From assembly GCA_015067565.1 (NCBI GenBank), contig SVMF01000005.1, positions 1-64,000 on the forward strand: a DNA stretch of 64,000 nucleotides, read 5' to 3'. Under the pieces are notes generated by a model. That model was not told the origin of the DNA, searched no databases, and was given only the letters and a program-made list of their open reading frames with translations. Both the position numbers and the translations under genes were made by a program. This DNA comes from Oscillospiraceae bacterium. Lineage in GTDB: Bacteria; Bacillota; Clostridia; Oscillospirales; Oscillospiraceae. Positions 17,144 through 25,673 of the stretch are shown here, piece by piece. Position 1 is the first letter of the stretch. Every line of letters starts with the position of its first letter.

Positions 17144-19045
17144 ATGATGAAAAAGACTGTCTATCGTTTGATTGCACTGCTGCTGGTGCTTTGCACTCTG
17201 CCCGTGAGTGCTTTTGCAGAAAAGGTTTCCACCGAGGGTTATGAATTCCCCGATGACTGGAGCCATGATGCGCTTGTTTTTGCCGTGGAGAACGGCATTC
17301 TGGCAGGTGACGAGAACCACAACCTGAATCCGCAGAACAACATTACCCGTGCGGAGATGGCAGCCGTCCTGGTTCGCCTTCTGGGTGCAAGTGAGACGAC
17401 CGACCTGTCGGTCTACTCCGATGTCAGCGCCGATGCATGGTACTATCCCGAGCTGTCGGCCGCTGTTGCCGCAGGCATCTTCGGCGGCACCTCGCCTACG
17501 ACCATGCACCCGATGAACCCCATTACCCGTGAGCAGGCTATTGTCGTCCTTTCCCGTGCCTTTGGCATCGTGACTGAGGATCGCCTGCTGTGGAAGGAGT
17601 TTACCGACCACTATCATATCTACGACTATGCCAAGGACTGTATGTGCGCCATGAAGGAGATCGGCTCGGCCAAGGGTTACAGCGATGGCAGCTTCAAGCC
17701 GCAGGGTTATATCACCCGTGCGGAGGTCTCGAGCCTTCTGTACAACCTCTTTGACACGATCGCTGACACCCCCGACGAGATCCCTGAGAGTGGTTTCGTC
17801 CTCTACCGTGGCGCAGAGGCTCTGCCCGAGGAGCTGAGCCTTGACGGTACGCTCATCATCGGCCAGGCTGTGGAACCGAAGTTCAGCGCAGGCAACTGGA
17901 ACATTACCGAGGGATTGATTCTGCGCACCGGTACGGATACCGACGTGGATCTGCGTGGTTTGACCACCAAGAAGCTCGTTTGCGCTCCTCAGAGCGGTAA
18001 TGTCGTTGGCAAGGCAGAGAGCGTCTGGCTCTGGGGCGCAGGCGGCAGATTTGAAGGTGATGCCGAGAAGGTCTACTGCGTGGACAATACGCAGGCGGCC
18101 AACGGCGACTTTGGCTATGTGGAAGTGCGTGCCGGCAAGCTGTCTCTTGACGGACAGATCGGCGAGATCCGCATGATGGGTGATACCCAGCTGACCTTCT
18201 ACGGCGAGGCGGAAAGCGCTGTTTTCGATGGCATGAACGGCAAGATCGACGGCCCCGGCTTCGTCAAGACCATCTACCGCAACCGTGCAAACTGCACCTT
18301 CAACGTTGGCTTTGACACGGTGAATGAGGATGCTTACAACGCTTATTACAAGGAGCATGATAATGCCCTGTCCACCGTGCAGACGCAGCGCGTTCCCTGC
18401 ACCGTCCTGAAGGATACCTCCTTGTACAGCGATCAGTATCTGACGGGTTATGTCTGTGATGTGCCCAAGGGAACCACGGTTTATAACGAGTTCCATCCGG
18501 CAGGTGATTCCTTCATGGTCACCTACACCGATGCCGACGGCAAGGCCCGTCAGGGCTGGCTGCCCCGCTGGGACTGCTACATCCCCGATGAAGAGATCGT
18601 TACCTGGAACAGCGAGCTGGATTATTCCGATGCGGTCAAGGAAGGCTTCGTCAATCTCAAACAGTATATCTCCAGAACGGATTACCTGATCTGGATCAAC
18701 CGCTACACACAGCGCGTTATTATCTACACCGGCTACAAGGGTAACTGGAAGGTGCATAAGACCTTCCTGTGTAGTACCGGTGCAAACAACACACCCACAC
18801 CGCAGGGCATCTATGAGATCGAGGCACACTACGGCACGTGGTATTTTGACTACTATCTGGTCTATACTGCAACCGGCTTCTATGGCGATACCGCATTCCA
18901 TTCCACGCTGTACAACTTCGACGGCAGCCACTTTGACGGCCGTCTGGGTATGCCGCTCTCGCACGGCTGCATCCGTATGCAAGACGAGGACGCAAAGTAT
19001 ATCTATGACAATATGCCCTTCGGCACAACCGTTGTCGTCTGGTAA
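17144..19045 (+). CDS. SLH-domain L,D-transpeptidase (YkuD)
   Basis: The 633-residue exported protein has a signal peptide (MKKTVYRLIALLLVLCTLPV; ATG 17147 is an alternative start). Three S-layer-homology repeats lie at about 35-210 (ITRAEMAAVL, ITREQAIVVL, ITRAEVSSLL), which bind secondary wall polymer. A beta-rich middle follows, then an SH3-like stretch near 405-485. The C-terminal YkuD domain (about 510-633) carries HSTLYN and SHGCIRM with the catalytic Cys609. It should cross-link peptidoglycan through L,D bonds or act on wall proteins. It is probably co-transcribed with apeB and is followed by a strong terminator. Having three SLH repeats on a transpeptidase places it in the outer wall layer. 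Confidence 0.93.
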   Translation: MMKKTVYRLIALLLVLCTLPVSAFAEKVSTEGYEFPDDWSHDALVFAVENGILAGDENHNLNPQNNITRAEMAAVLVRLLGASETTDLSVYSDVSADAWYYPELSAAVAAGIFGGTSPTTMHPMNPITREQAIVVLSRAFGIVTEDRLLWKEFTDHYHIYDYAKDCMCAMKEIGSAKGYSDGSFKPQGYITRAEVSSLLYNLFDTIADTPDEIPESGFVLYRGAEALPEELSLDGTLIIGQAVEPKFSAGNWNITEGLILRTGTDTDVDLRGLTTKKLVCAPQSGNVVGKAESVWLWGAGGRFEGDAEKVYCVDNTQAANGDFGYVEVRAGKLSLDGQIGEIRMMGDTQLTFYGEAESAVFDGMNGKIDGPGFVKTIYRNRANCTFNVGFDTVNEDAYNAYYKEHDNALSTVQTQRVPCTVLKDTSLYSDQYLTGYVCDVPKGTTVYNEFHPAGDSFMVTYTDADGKARQGWLPRWDCYIPDEEIVTWNSELDYSDAVKEGFVNLKQYISRTDYLIWINRYTQRVIIYTGYKGNWKVHKTFLCSTGANNTPTPQGIYEIEAHYGTWYFDYYLVYTATGFYGDTAFHSTLYNFDGSHFDGRLGMPLSHGCIRMQDEDAKYIYDNMPFGTTVVVW

Positions 19046-19051
19046 AGAAAT

Positions 19052-19090
19052 CGAGGCTCCCGGAATTGGGAGCCTCGTTGTTTATTTCAG
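19052..19090. terminator. Intrinsic terminator between transpeptidase and ABC importer genes
   Basis: CGAGGCTCCC pairs with GGGAGCCTCG, a perfect 10-bp stem with a 6-nt loop, followed by a T-rich tract. It is shared by the convergent genes ending at 19045 and 19082. Confidence 0.85.
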
Positions 19091-20107
19091 CATAGAGTTT
19101 TTGAGAAGGTCTTCATACTGCGCACCGGTGAGTTCGCAGCCGTAGAACAGACGGAAGTACTCCGTTACCTCGGCTTGCAGGTCGTAGTCGCACAGCTCGG
19201 GATAGAGTACATAGGTTAGCCAGAGCATTCCCAAATAGCGTTGCACAGAGGGCGGCATACTAAGCCACGGATAGGGTCTTTTCGGTACTTCGACAAAATG
19301 ATTGTTCCGGATGGCGGTAATATGCTGCCAGCAGGGATTGTCGCGTGCGGTATCGTAGATGCTGTCGGACTCGAAAAGCACGAACTCGGGGTTCCACAGG
19401 GCGATCTGCTCAGGGGTAACGGCATTGCCGCTGCCCTTGCTCAGGGGATTGTCCACCACAGCGAGATTGTGGGTCAAAAGATCGACAAGCTGCGCATGAT
19501 AGGAGCTTTGGGCGATGACATTCAGGCCTTCAGCACCAACAACATAGAGGCAATCCGCTTTTTCGGCCGACTGCAGGATGCGTTTGGTGCGCGCATAGGT
19601 TCTTTCACAGAATTGCGCCAACTCTTCCGCCTTTTCCTCACGGTCCAGAAGCGCTCCGAGCTTGCGGAAGGTCTCGGGCATGGTTTCGAGAGTTGCAGAG
19701 AGGTAGATCGTAGGGATCAGCGTTTTTTGCTCCAAATTTTCGAGCTCTTCACGGACGGAATCCTTCGGCTCGCCGATGTCGATGATGACCTGCGGCTGCG
19801 CCAGTGCGAGCTCCTCGGCATTGACCTCGTGGAGCTTACCAAAGTTTTTCAAACTGCGGATCGACTCGGGGAGGAGGGGATCGTCGGCCTCGGTGGCAAG
19901 ACCGACCATCAGGTCAGGAGCGATTGCGGTCAAAATGAGCTGCGACATGGCCGCAGACGGCATGATGCGTGTGATTCTGTCGGGAATTTGGACGCTTCGG
20001 CCGAGATCATCAACAAAGCTGCGGCTGGTTTTCGTTGCGGGTTTTTCCGTGGCGCACGCACAAAGAAGCACTGCAAGCGCCAGGCAAAGGCAGATGATTT
20101 TTTTCAT
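19082..20107 (-). CDS. Substrate-binding lipoprotein of FecBCD-type ABC importer
   Basis: The start is ATG 20107 (AAGGAGGAACT before it), giving 341 residues and a four-base ATGA overlap with the ATPase gene. The N-terminus MKKIICLCLALAVLLCACAT is a lipoprotein signal. The body is a TroA/FecB-type periplasmic-binding fold beginning FVDDLGRSVQIPDRITRI. This class binds siderophores, haem, cobalamin or, in some members, molybdate or tungstate. The ligand cannot be told from sequence. The candidate riboswitch before the operon is the best clue. It is last in the order permease-ATPase-binding protein. Confidence 0.88.
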   Translation of the reverse strand: MKKIICLCLALAVLLCACATEKPATKTSRSFVDDLGRSVQIPDRITRIMPSAAMSQLILTAIAPDLMVGLATEADDPLLPESIRSLKNFGKLHEVNAEELALAQPQVIIDIGEPKDSVREELENLEQKTLIPTIYLSATLETMPETFRKLGALLDREEKAEELAQFCERTYARTKRILQSAEKADCLYVVGAEGLNVIAQSSYHAQLVDLLTHNLAVVDNPLSKGSGNAVTPEQIALWNPEFVLFESDSIYDTARDNPCWQHITAIRNNHFVEVPKRPYPWLSMPPSVQRYLGMLWLTYVLYPELCDYDLQAEVTEYFRLFYGCELTGAQYEDLLKNSMLK

Positions 20108-20877
20108 AGTTCCTCCTTCGGCACGCACACGCGGTGCGTATCATTTTTGATTTTGCAGACCTCGACCTCGACACCGTAGAGCTTCGAGATCAGCTTCTCG
20201 TCAAACACATCCCGAGGCCTTCCGTGCGCAAGGATAAGGCCATCGTGCAGGGCGAGAATTTTGTCACAGTGCAGGTAGGCCTGCTCAGGATCGTGTGTCG
20301 ATTGGATCACGCAGTAGCCGTCATTGGTCAGTGCTTTGACGGTCTGCATCAGGCGCAGGCGATTGCCAAAGTCCAGATTGGCTGAAGGCTCGTCCATCAG
20401 CAGAATCCTGGCTTGCTGTGCGATGGCACGGGCGATGAGCACAAGCTGCCGCTCGCCGCCGCTGAGTTTGCCATAGGGACGGTGTGCCAGATGGGAGATC
20501 CCCAATTGACAAAGAGCCTCTTCAGCTTGTGCAAGCTGAGGTTTTTTTGGTGCGTCGAAGGGGCCGAGCTGCGCTGTGGTACCCATGAGCACCATGTCTG
20601 AGACGGTGTAGTGAAAGACGGGATTGTGCGACTGCGGAATGTAGGCGATCAGCCTTGCCCGCTGTGCCGGACTCAGTGACGAAATTCGCTTGCCGTCGAC
20701 CGTAACCTCGCCCGACGAGGGCGTGAGCAAGCCGAGCATACAGCGGAAAAGGGTGCTTTTTCCTGCGCCATTTGCACCTAAAATCGACAAAAATTCGCCA
20801 TATTCGGAAGAAAACCCGACATTTTTCAGCACTTCATGTTTGCCGTAGGAGAAGGACAGAGCTTTCACACGGATCAT
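20104..20877 (-). CDS. ABC importer ATPase (FecE/BtuD type)
   Basis: The 257-residue cytosolic ATPase powers the importer. Walker A is GANGAGKST (about 34-42), the Q-loop is in IPQSHNP, the signature is LSGGERQ, Walker B is ILLMDEPSANLD, and the switch His is in STHDPEQA. The start overlaps the permease stop and the stop overlaps the binding-protein start, both by ATGA, so all three genes are translationally coupled. Confidence 0.95.
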   Translation of the reverse strand: MIRVKALSFSYGKHEVLKNVGFSSEYGEFLSILGANGAGKSTLFRCMLGLLTPSSGEVTVDGKRISSLSPAQRARLIAYIPQSHNPVFHYTVSDMVLMGTTAQLGPFDAPKKPQLAQAEEALCQLGISHLAHRPYGKLSGGERQLVLIARAIAQQARILLMDEPSANLDFGNRLRLMQTVKALTNDGYCVIQSTHDPEQAYLHCDKILALHDGLILAHGRPRDVFDEKLISKLYGVEVEVCKIKNDTHRVCVPKEEL

Positions 20878-21878
20878 CGCTTTTCACCGTCCTTTGTGAT
20901 AAGATACAGGAAGAAGGGCGCACCGACGAAGCCGGTCAGGATGCCGATGGGAATTTCTGTTGCACTGACAGTTCTCGAAAGACAATCGATCACCAGCAGG
21001 AAAATGGCCCCCAGAAGCATGCTTGCGGGCAGAAGCTGACGATAGCTGCTGCCGACAAGCTTTCGGGCAAAGTGCGGAATGACGAGGCCGACCCAGCCGA
21101 TGACACCGCTGACAGCCACCGAGGCGGCTGTGACCAGCGTGGCGCAGACGATCACGCACAGACGCAGACGACGGACGGACAACCCCATGCTCTGCGCCTC
21201 GTCATCTCCGAGGGTCAGGAGATTCAGGTGCCAGCGCACCAAAAACAGCGGAACCATGCCCAAAAGCATCGGGACGAGGGCGGTCAGAAGCTTTGTCGGA
21301 TCGGCACCGTTAAAGCTGCCCATGAGCCAGTAGGTGATGGCGGGAAGCTTTTCCTCGGGGTCGGCAAGAAGCTTGAGAAGCGAGGTTGCCGATGAGGCAA
21401 GAGAGCCGACCATGATACCGGCGAGGATGAAGCCCAGAACACGCTTGCCCCGGGCACGGCTGCCGGCTGTGATTACCAGCGCCACGGTCAAGATGGAAAA
21501 AGCGAAGGCGGAAACGACACGCCCCATGCCGTCGAAGCCGAGCAGAATCGCCAGCGCCGCACCGAAGGCAGCTCCGCCGGAGGCACCGAGCAGGTCGGGG
21601 GCAGCCATCGGATTCTGAAACACACCTTGATAGCTTGCGCCTGCGGCAGACAGACAGCAGCCGACTGCGCAGGAGAGCAAAATACGCGGCAGACGGCCTT
21701 GAAGCAGTAAAGCCTCGGCCACGGGCGGCCAGAACGGCTCTATGTCGAAAATGTGTGAAAAAAGGATGCCGAAAATTTGTCGAGGGCTGATCGGGTAGCG
21801 GCCGAGCAATGTGGCAATGCCGATGGACGCCAACAAACCGACGCACAGCAGCACGATGGTTTTTCTGTGTTTTTTCAT
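20874..21878 (-). CDS. FecCD-family ABC permease
   Basis: The 334-residue permease has about nine or ten membrane segments and family landmarks PRILLSCAVGCCLSAAGASYQGVFQNPMAAPDLLG (positions ~64-98) and GVIGWVGLVIPHFAR. These are the coupling-loop and helix motifs of BtuC/FecCD proteins. It forms a homodimeric channel with the ATPase downstream. It is preceded by AGGAGG and by about 120 nt of leader after a terminator that could be conditional. Confidence 0.93.
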   Translation of the reverse strand: MKKHRKTIVLLCVGLLASIGIATLLGRYPISPRQIFGILFSHIFDIEPFWPPVAEALLLQGRLPRILLSCAVGCCLSAAGASYQGVFQNPMAAPDLLGASGGAAFGAALAILLGFDGMGRVVSAFAFSILTVALVITAGSRARGKRVLGFILAGIMVGSLASSATSLLKLLADPEEKLPAITYWLMGSFNGADPTKLLTALVPMLLGMVPLFLVRWHLNLLTLGDDEAQSMGLSVRRLRLCVIVCATLVTAASVAVSGVIGWVGLVIPHFARKLVGSSYRQLLPASMLLGAIFLLVIDCLSRTVSATEIPIGILTGFVGAPFFLYLITKDGEKR

Positions 21879-22000
21879 ATGACCTCCTATGTAAGTTTTA
21901 GCGAGGCTTTAAAATGGCAGTCATTTTAATCTCTGCCAACAGATTTTTCGTCGCCGCAAGAAGCTCATCAGAAGGACATTCCAGAGGAGCATTGATGCGC

Positions 22001-22034
22001 AAAAAAGCCGACCTTCGTGAGAAGGTCGGCTTTT
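22001..22034 (-). terminator. Terminator in the leader of the ABC importer operon
   Basis: On the minus strand AAAAGCCGACCTTC pairs with GAAGGTCGGCTTTT around TCAC, followed by a T-run. It lies after the structured leader and about 120 nt before the permease start, so it probably acts as a switchable attenuator. Confidence 0.85.
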
Positions 22035-22045
22035 ATCGGGCATAA

Positions 22046-22196
22046 GAATCCCGTATGCGTACACCTGTCGGGTGTACTGCTGCGCCATCTCCTTCTCAAA
22101 CACGGAAGGCCCTGCCGTTTCCGGCAAAACCCTTTGCACCTGGGTGCAGGCTGTGGATTCATGGGAAAACCTTTAGATTCCACAGCTCGGAAATTC
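22046..22196 (-). ncRNA. Structured 5' leader, candidate riboswitch (class not assigned)
   Basis: The minus-strand RNA folds by eye into a closed multi-helix junction. P1 is GAATTTCCG (22196-22188) with CGGGATTC (22053-22046). Inside are GCTGTGGA/TCCACAGC (22186-22179/22157-22150), GCACC/GGTGC (22147-22136), GCCG-GAAA-CGGC (22125-22114), and GTACACC/GGTGTAC (22077-22059). A consensus promoter lies just upstream and a terminator just downstream, the usual riboswitch layout. No cobalamin B12 box (the CAGGAGACC type) was found. The GAAA tetraloop hairpin and GATGGCGCAG stretch recall molybdenum/tungsten cofactor leaders, but only from memory. Confidence 0.6.
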
Positions 22197-22210
22197 GTTA
22201 TTTTTTTCAA

Positions 22211-22239
22211 AGTATAACTCGTATTTACGAAAATGTCAA
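22211..22239 (-). promoter_or_regulatory. Promoter of the riboswitch-ABC importer transcript
   Basis: TTGACA (22239-22234), 17-nt spacer, TATACT (22216-22211) on the minus strand. The -35 lies inside the last codons of the GH20 gene. Confidence 0.85.
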
Positions 22240-23997
22240 GGTTATTTTTCGGCCGAAAGGTCCGTAGGGGACTTGATGATCGATCAGAAAGGCGAGATAG
22301 GCTTCAAAGCCGGAAGGCAACTCGCTGTGGCGAAATTTCTCGATCTGCGTCACAGAAAACAGACCTCCGTCATAGGCTATGTTACAGGTTTTCGGCAGGG
22401 AAATGGCTTCGCTGCAGCCTGTAAAGCCGGGAAATTCGTAATAGGCTGCGATCTGTTCAGTAAATTCGTCATAGGGGAGGAGATTGCTTTTTGTGCACTT
22501 TGTGCCGTGGGCCCATAGCCGCTCCAAAAGCGGATATTTGCCGCTCCAGATTTCTTCCTCGCTTGCGAGACCTGCATAGTCGCACCAGATCAGGAAGTAT
22601 GCACCGCCGAGCTGCTCACCGTTGCAGATGGTTTTTTCATGGTCCGTGTATTCATAGAGCTTGCTCGGCTCCCACTCGGCATAAACCCGTTCGGCCGTAG
22701 CGCGGCTGAACGACCACCAGACATTCTCTTCGTCACGTGCATCAAGCCCCCAGCTCGGGCGATCGGAGTAGCCGGGCGTATTGAACACGCGCAGGGCATA
22801 GTAGCAATAGTTCTGCACGGCATTGTAGACGGTTCTGCCCTGCTCCAAAAAGGTCTGTGCTGTGGCGGCTGCTACAGGGTAGGGGGTGTGCCAGTAGACG
22901 ATGTCGATGTCCTTATTCAGGGGAACCGATGCGTCGCTGTAGCACAAAAAATCGTTGAAGGCACGCACGCGGTAGCCCATGGTCTGCAATACTTCGGCAG
23001 TTTCGTTGACATAGCGCACGAAATCATCGTAGCAGACCGTCGATGGGAGAGACACCTCGTCGGCGCAGATGTTGAAGCGGTCGCAGCCGTAGCGGGCAAA
23101 GAATTTGGCATAGTCCGTCATGACGCTGTGTACAAAGGCCTTGGTCACTGGATCTGTAAAGTCGATGAGACTGTACTGACCGGAGCGGATGGAGGAGGCG
23201 GTGTAGCTTCTGCCCTCATAGGTGAAGCTGTGGGGCGCATTCTCCTGGAAAACCTTGCACAGATATTCGCTGTGACCGGGGGTGTTGAACGAGGGAATGA
23301 TGTCAATGTGATATTTTTCGGCGGCTTTCAGGATCTCCACGAGCTCGGCAGCTGTCAGAAAGCGGCCTGCATCGGGGTCGGGACAATCGTAGACCCATGA
23401 GGCCGTGCGGCTGCCACAGATCCAGGAGTAGTCGTTTTCGCTTTCAAAATAATCTTCGTCCCAGATGTCGGCACGGATGCCCTGCTCCTCGGTCAGGTGC
23501 AGCTCCAGGGTGTTGTAGCCGATCCACGACATCTGCGCGATCAGATTGCAGATGAAATCTTTGGAAAAATACTTTCGCGCGCAATCGAGCATCAAGACGC
23601 GCTCCTTGACAAGGGGCACTTCCGTCAAAACGGAAATGCGGCCACTTTTGCGCATTTTCAGATAGCTGCGCAGACCGTAGAACAGGCCGTCGGCATCGGC
23701 ATAAAAGATGCGCCCTTTTTCGATGCGATAGCCCTCTGCGCCGAGAGAGGGCAGAAATTCAAGGGCAAGATCGTTCCTGCGCACGAGCTCTGCCGGACCG
23801 TAGGCCAAGGAAAGCTCAAAGCCTTCGGCGGCGAATTCACTTTGGCACAGCTGCAGCGTCTGCAGCAGCTCACCCGTGGGCATGGTCCGACTGACAAAAT
23901 AAAGCCGGGAAGGTGGCTGCTGCGCCGAGGCGGGCAGGAGGAACGTCAGACACAAAAGCACTGCCAGACAAAGGCATACACAACGTTTTAGAATCAT
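22225..23997 (-). CDS. Secreted GH20 beta-N-acetylhexosaminidase
   Basis: The 590-residue enzyme has a signal peptide (about 1-25), a GH20b-like N-terminal domain (about 30-125), and a GH20 TIM barrel beginning LMLDCARKYFSKDF. The barrel includes HLTEEQG, IPSFNTPGHSEY and FNICADEVS, where D313-E314 are the catalytic pair. Usual GH20 enzymes have GGDE there; this one has CADE, keeping the essential Asp-Glu. It should remove terminal GlcNAc or GalNAc from glycans outside the cell. Its ATG overlaps the stop of the DUF308-like gene (ATGA), so it belongs with that gene and the TetR regulator. Confidence 0.92.
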   Translation of the reverse strand: MILKRCVCLCLAVLLCLTFLLPASAQQPPSRLYFVSRTMPTGELLQTLQLCQSEFAAEGFELSLAYGPAELVRRNDLALEFLPSLGAEGYRIEKGRIFYADADGLFYGLRSYLKMRKSGRISVLTEVPLVKERVLMLDCARKYFSKDFICNLIAQMSWIGYNTLELHLTEEQGIRADIWDEDYFESENDYSWICGSRTASWVYDCPDPDAGRFLTAAELVEILKAAEKYHIDIIPSFNTPGHSEYLCKVFQENAPHSFTYEGRSYTASSIRSGQYSLIDFTDPVTKAFVHSVMTDYAKFFARYGCDRFNICADEVSLPSTVCYDDFVRYVNETAEVLQTMGYRVRAFNDFLCYSDASVPLNKDIDIVYWHTPYPVAAATAQTFLEQGRTVYNAVQNYCYYALRVFNTPGYSDRPSWGLDARDEENVWWSFSRATAERVYAEWEPSKLYEYTDHEKTICNGEQLGGAYFLIWCDYAGLASEEEIWSGKYPLLERLWAHGTKCTKSNLLPYDEFTEQIAAYYEFPGFTGCSEAISLPKTCNIAYDGGLFSVTQIEKFRHSELPSGFEAYLAFLIDHQVPYGPFGRKITLTFS

Positions 23998-24584
23998 GAC
24001 AGCTCGAACCGATCCTCAAAATTCTTCTTTTTGCTGCGTATACGGACGGTGTGGGCGGTGATCCATGTGTTTTCGATGCCGTCGAGCAGCAGCGCAAGAC
24101 CGACTGCCAGGGACGGACGGAACAGCTCAGCCAGAATCGACGCACCGGCAAAGCCGACCGCAGCGCACAGCACAGCGGCGGTGATTAGGATCACGATCCA
24201 GCTCTTCATGCCGAAACCCTTGGCATCGAAGGCCATCTGCAGCTTCAAAAGAGCATCGAAGAGCACATACAGCGTGATCAGCAGCGGCAGGGTGTCGTAC
24301 ATCGAAAGCGGTGTGAAGATCGCAAGCAGACACAGCACCAGACAGTAGCCGCCCACGGCCAGATCATACTGGAAGGCCAGTCGGTACAGATCGTTGGAAA
24401 AATAGCCGAAAATCTTGGCTCCGCCGCAGATACCGAGCAGGATGCCCAAGTAAATACGCTGCGCAGAAGCGGTCTCCAGTGCGGGTACGACAAAGAGAAG
24501 GATGCCTGCAATGCTCATCAGGCAGCCGCAAAAAATATTGATGATCTTCGCACTCATGACGAGTCCGATGTTTTGTTTTCTCAT
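23994..24584 (-). CDS. DUF308/HdeD-like membrane protein
   Basis: ATG 24584 with AGGAGG upstream gives 196 residues; a longer frame to 24713 overlaps the regulator gene and is rejected. The protein is almost entirely hydrophobic, with about six transmembrane segments in paired-helix units and a basic tail (RIRSKKKNFEDR), like HdeD/DUF308 proteins. The function is unknown. Start and stop each overlap a neighbour by ATGA, coupling it to the TetR gene and the hexosaminidase gene. Confidence 0.8.
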   Translation of the reverse strand: MRKQNIGLVMSAKIINIFCGCLMSIAGILLFVVPALETASAQRIYLGILLGICGGAKIFGYFSNDLYRLAFQYDLAVGGYCLVLCLLAIFTPLSMYDTLPLLITLYVLFDALLKLQMAFDAKGFGMKSWIVILITAAVLCAAVGFAGASILAELFRPSLAVGLALLLDGIENTWITAHTVRIRSKKKNFEDRFELS

Positions 24585-25159
24585 AACAGATCCTCCTTGC
24601 TTCTGGGATGGGATGCGCAGTGCGCGAATGCGCTCTCGATGGCGCCGTGGAAGCACTGCAGCAGACGCTGCAGATTTCCGTGCAGCATGGCTGCATCGGG
24701 ACTCGTGATCCACTGCTCGAGCATTCCGTAAAGCGCATGACAGCTTGCGTCGCAGATTAGTCGGCGGTCTTCTGCCGAGACATCACGGCTGCCGATCACG
24801 TCGGCATGCCCCTCCAAAATCCGCATCAGCAGCTTATTCAGATATTGGCGCAGCGAGTCCTGCTTTCTGGAATAGAAAATATGGCGCCCCATACGAGGGG
24901 TTTCCAAAATGCTCTCGATCAAACGCAGCAACGCCTGATCCCATGCGCAGCCTTCGGGCAGCTCCTTCCACGCCTCGGCGATCTTGGTGTCGAGATAGTC
25001 GTCAAACAGATCGTAAATGTCTTCGTAGTGGTAGTAAAACGTATTTCTTGTCAAGCCGCAATCCTCGACGATGTCACGCACGGTGATCTTGTCGAGCGAC
25101 TTTGCCATCAGAAGCGTCCGAAACGACGCCTGGATGGCCTGCTTGGTGCTGAGTTTCAT
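24581..25159 (-). CDS. TetR-family transcriptional regulator
   Basis: The start is ATG 25159 (AGGAGG eight nt before); GTG 25168 directly abuts that site and is less likely. This gives 192 residues. The N-terminal helix-turn-helix spans about 5-50 (ITVRDIVEDCGLTRNTFYYHY). A ligand/dimer domain follows with a C-terminal TetR-C-type pattern common in Firmicutes DhaS-like regulators. It probably represses its own operon, which includes the DUF308-like protein and the hexosaminidase. The ligand is unknown. Confidence 0.9.
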   Translation of the reverse strand: MKLSTKQAIQASFRTLLMAKSLDKITVRDIVEDCGLTRNTFYYHYEDIYDLFDDYLDTKIAEAWKELPEGCAWDQALLRLIESILETPRMGRHIFYSRKQDSLRQYLNKLLMRILEGHADVIGSRDVSAEDRRLICDASCHALYGMLEQWITSPDAAMLHGNLQRLLQCFHGAIESAFAHCASHPRSKEDLL

Positions 25160-25182
25160 TCCGAACACCTCCTATCTGAGAA

Positions 25183-25211
25183 TTTATATCATATTTTTGC
25201 CGTTTTTTCAA
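25183..25211 (-). promoter_or_regulatory. Promoter of the tetR operon
   Basis: TTGAAA (25211-25206), 17 nt, TATAAA (25188-25183) on the minus strand, 24 nt before the start. A GATATAAAT-centred AT-rich stretch could also hold the operator; no clear palindrome was found. Confidence 0.7.
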
Positions 25212-25272
25212 GCTGTTGCACGAAATGAGGCAATTATTTTGAAAAATACCCAACGGGGCGGAGGTGTATTTC

Positions 25273-25494
25273 TTGAACAACGAAATTTTGATCGCACTTT
25301 TGTCGCTGTTGGGCACTCTGTTCGGCTCTCTCGGTGGCATTCTGACGGCCTCTAAGCTGACCAACTATCGTCTGGCGCAGCTGGAGAAAAAGGTCGACCG
25401 CCACAATTCCTTCGGCGAGCGCATTCCGCTGTTGGAGGAGAAGGTCAAAGTCATCAATCACCGCCTGAATGATCTGGAGGAGGTGATGAGATGA
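25273..25494 (+). CDS. Small membrane-anchored coiled-coil protein of lysis cassette
   Basis: TTG 25273 with GGAGGTG seven nt upstream gives 73 residues; GTG 25264 is inside that site. A hydrophobic helix (about 5-26, LIALLSLLGTLFGSLGGIL) is followed by a coiled coil (LEKKVDRHNSFGERIPLLEEK). This resembles the XhlA/BhlA-like phage proteins found beside holins. Its stop is next to the start of the holin-like gene, in a three-gene cassette ending in an amidase. Confidence 0.75.
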   Translation: MNNEILIALLSLLGTLFGSLGGILTASKLTNYRLAQLEKKVDRHNSFGERIPLLEEKVKVINHRLNDLEEVMR

Positions 25495-25673
25495 ATGAAC
25501 GTATTTCGAAGCTCCTGAGCATCAAATCGCTTGTCACGCTGGCGACCACGGCGGTCTTTGCTGCCCTGGCACTGTGCGGCCAGGTCGCGAGCAGTGAGTT
25601 TTTGACCGTATACACCATCATTGTCGGTTTCTATTTCGGAACGCAGTATGAAAGAAAGGAAGGCCAAAAATGA
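25491..25673 (+). CDS. Small holin-like membrane protein
   Basis: The 60-residue protein has a hydrophobic central region (about 12-31 and 36-50) and a charged tail (TQYERKEGQK). The start overlaps the previous stop. Size, topology and position before an amidase suggest a phage-type holin or its domesticated form. No family motif gives proof. Confidence 0.7.
   Translation: MNERISKLLSIKSLVTLATTAVFAALALCGQVASSEFLTVYTIIVGFYFGTQYERKEGQK

Noticed and set aside
14202..18982. Large antisense frames (538, 489 and 630 codons) opposite the SPFH, aminopeptidase and transpeptidase genes
   Set aside because: The opposite strand encodes complete, recognised proteins with good ribosome binding sites; the shadows have none.
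21921..22217. Several 60-80 codon frames over the leader of the ABC importer
   Set aside because: They overlap the promoter, paired helices and terminator, and lack ribosome binding sites and protein-like composition.
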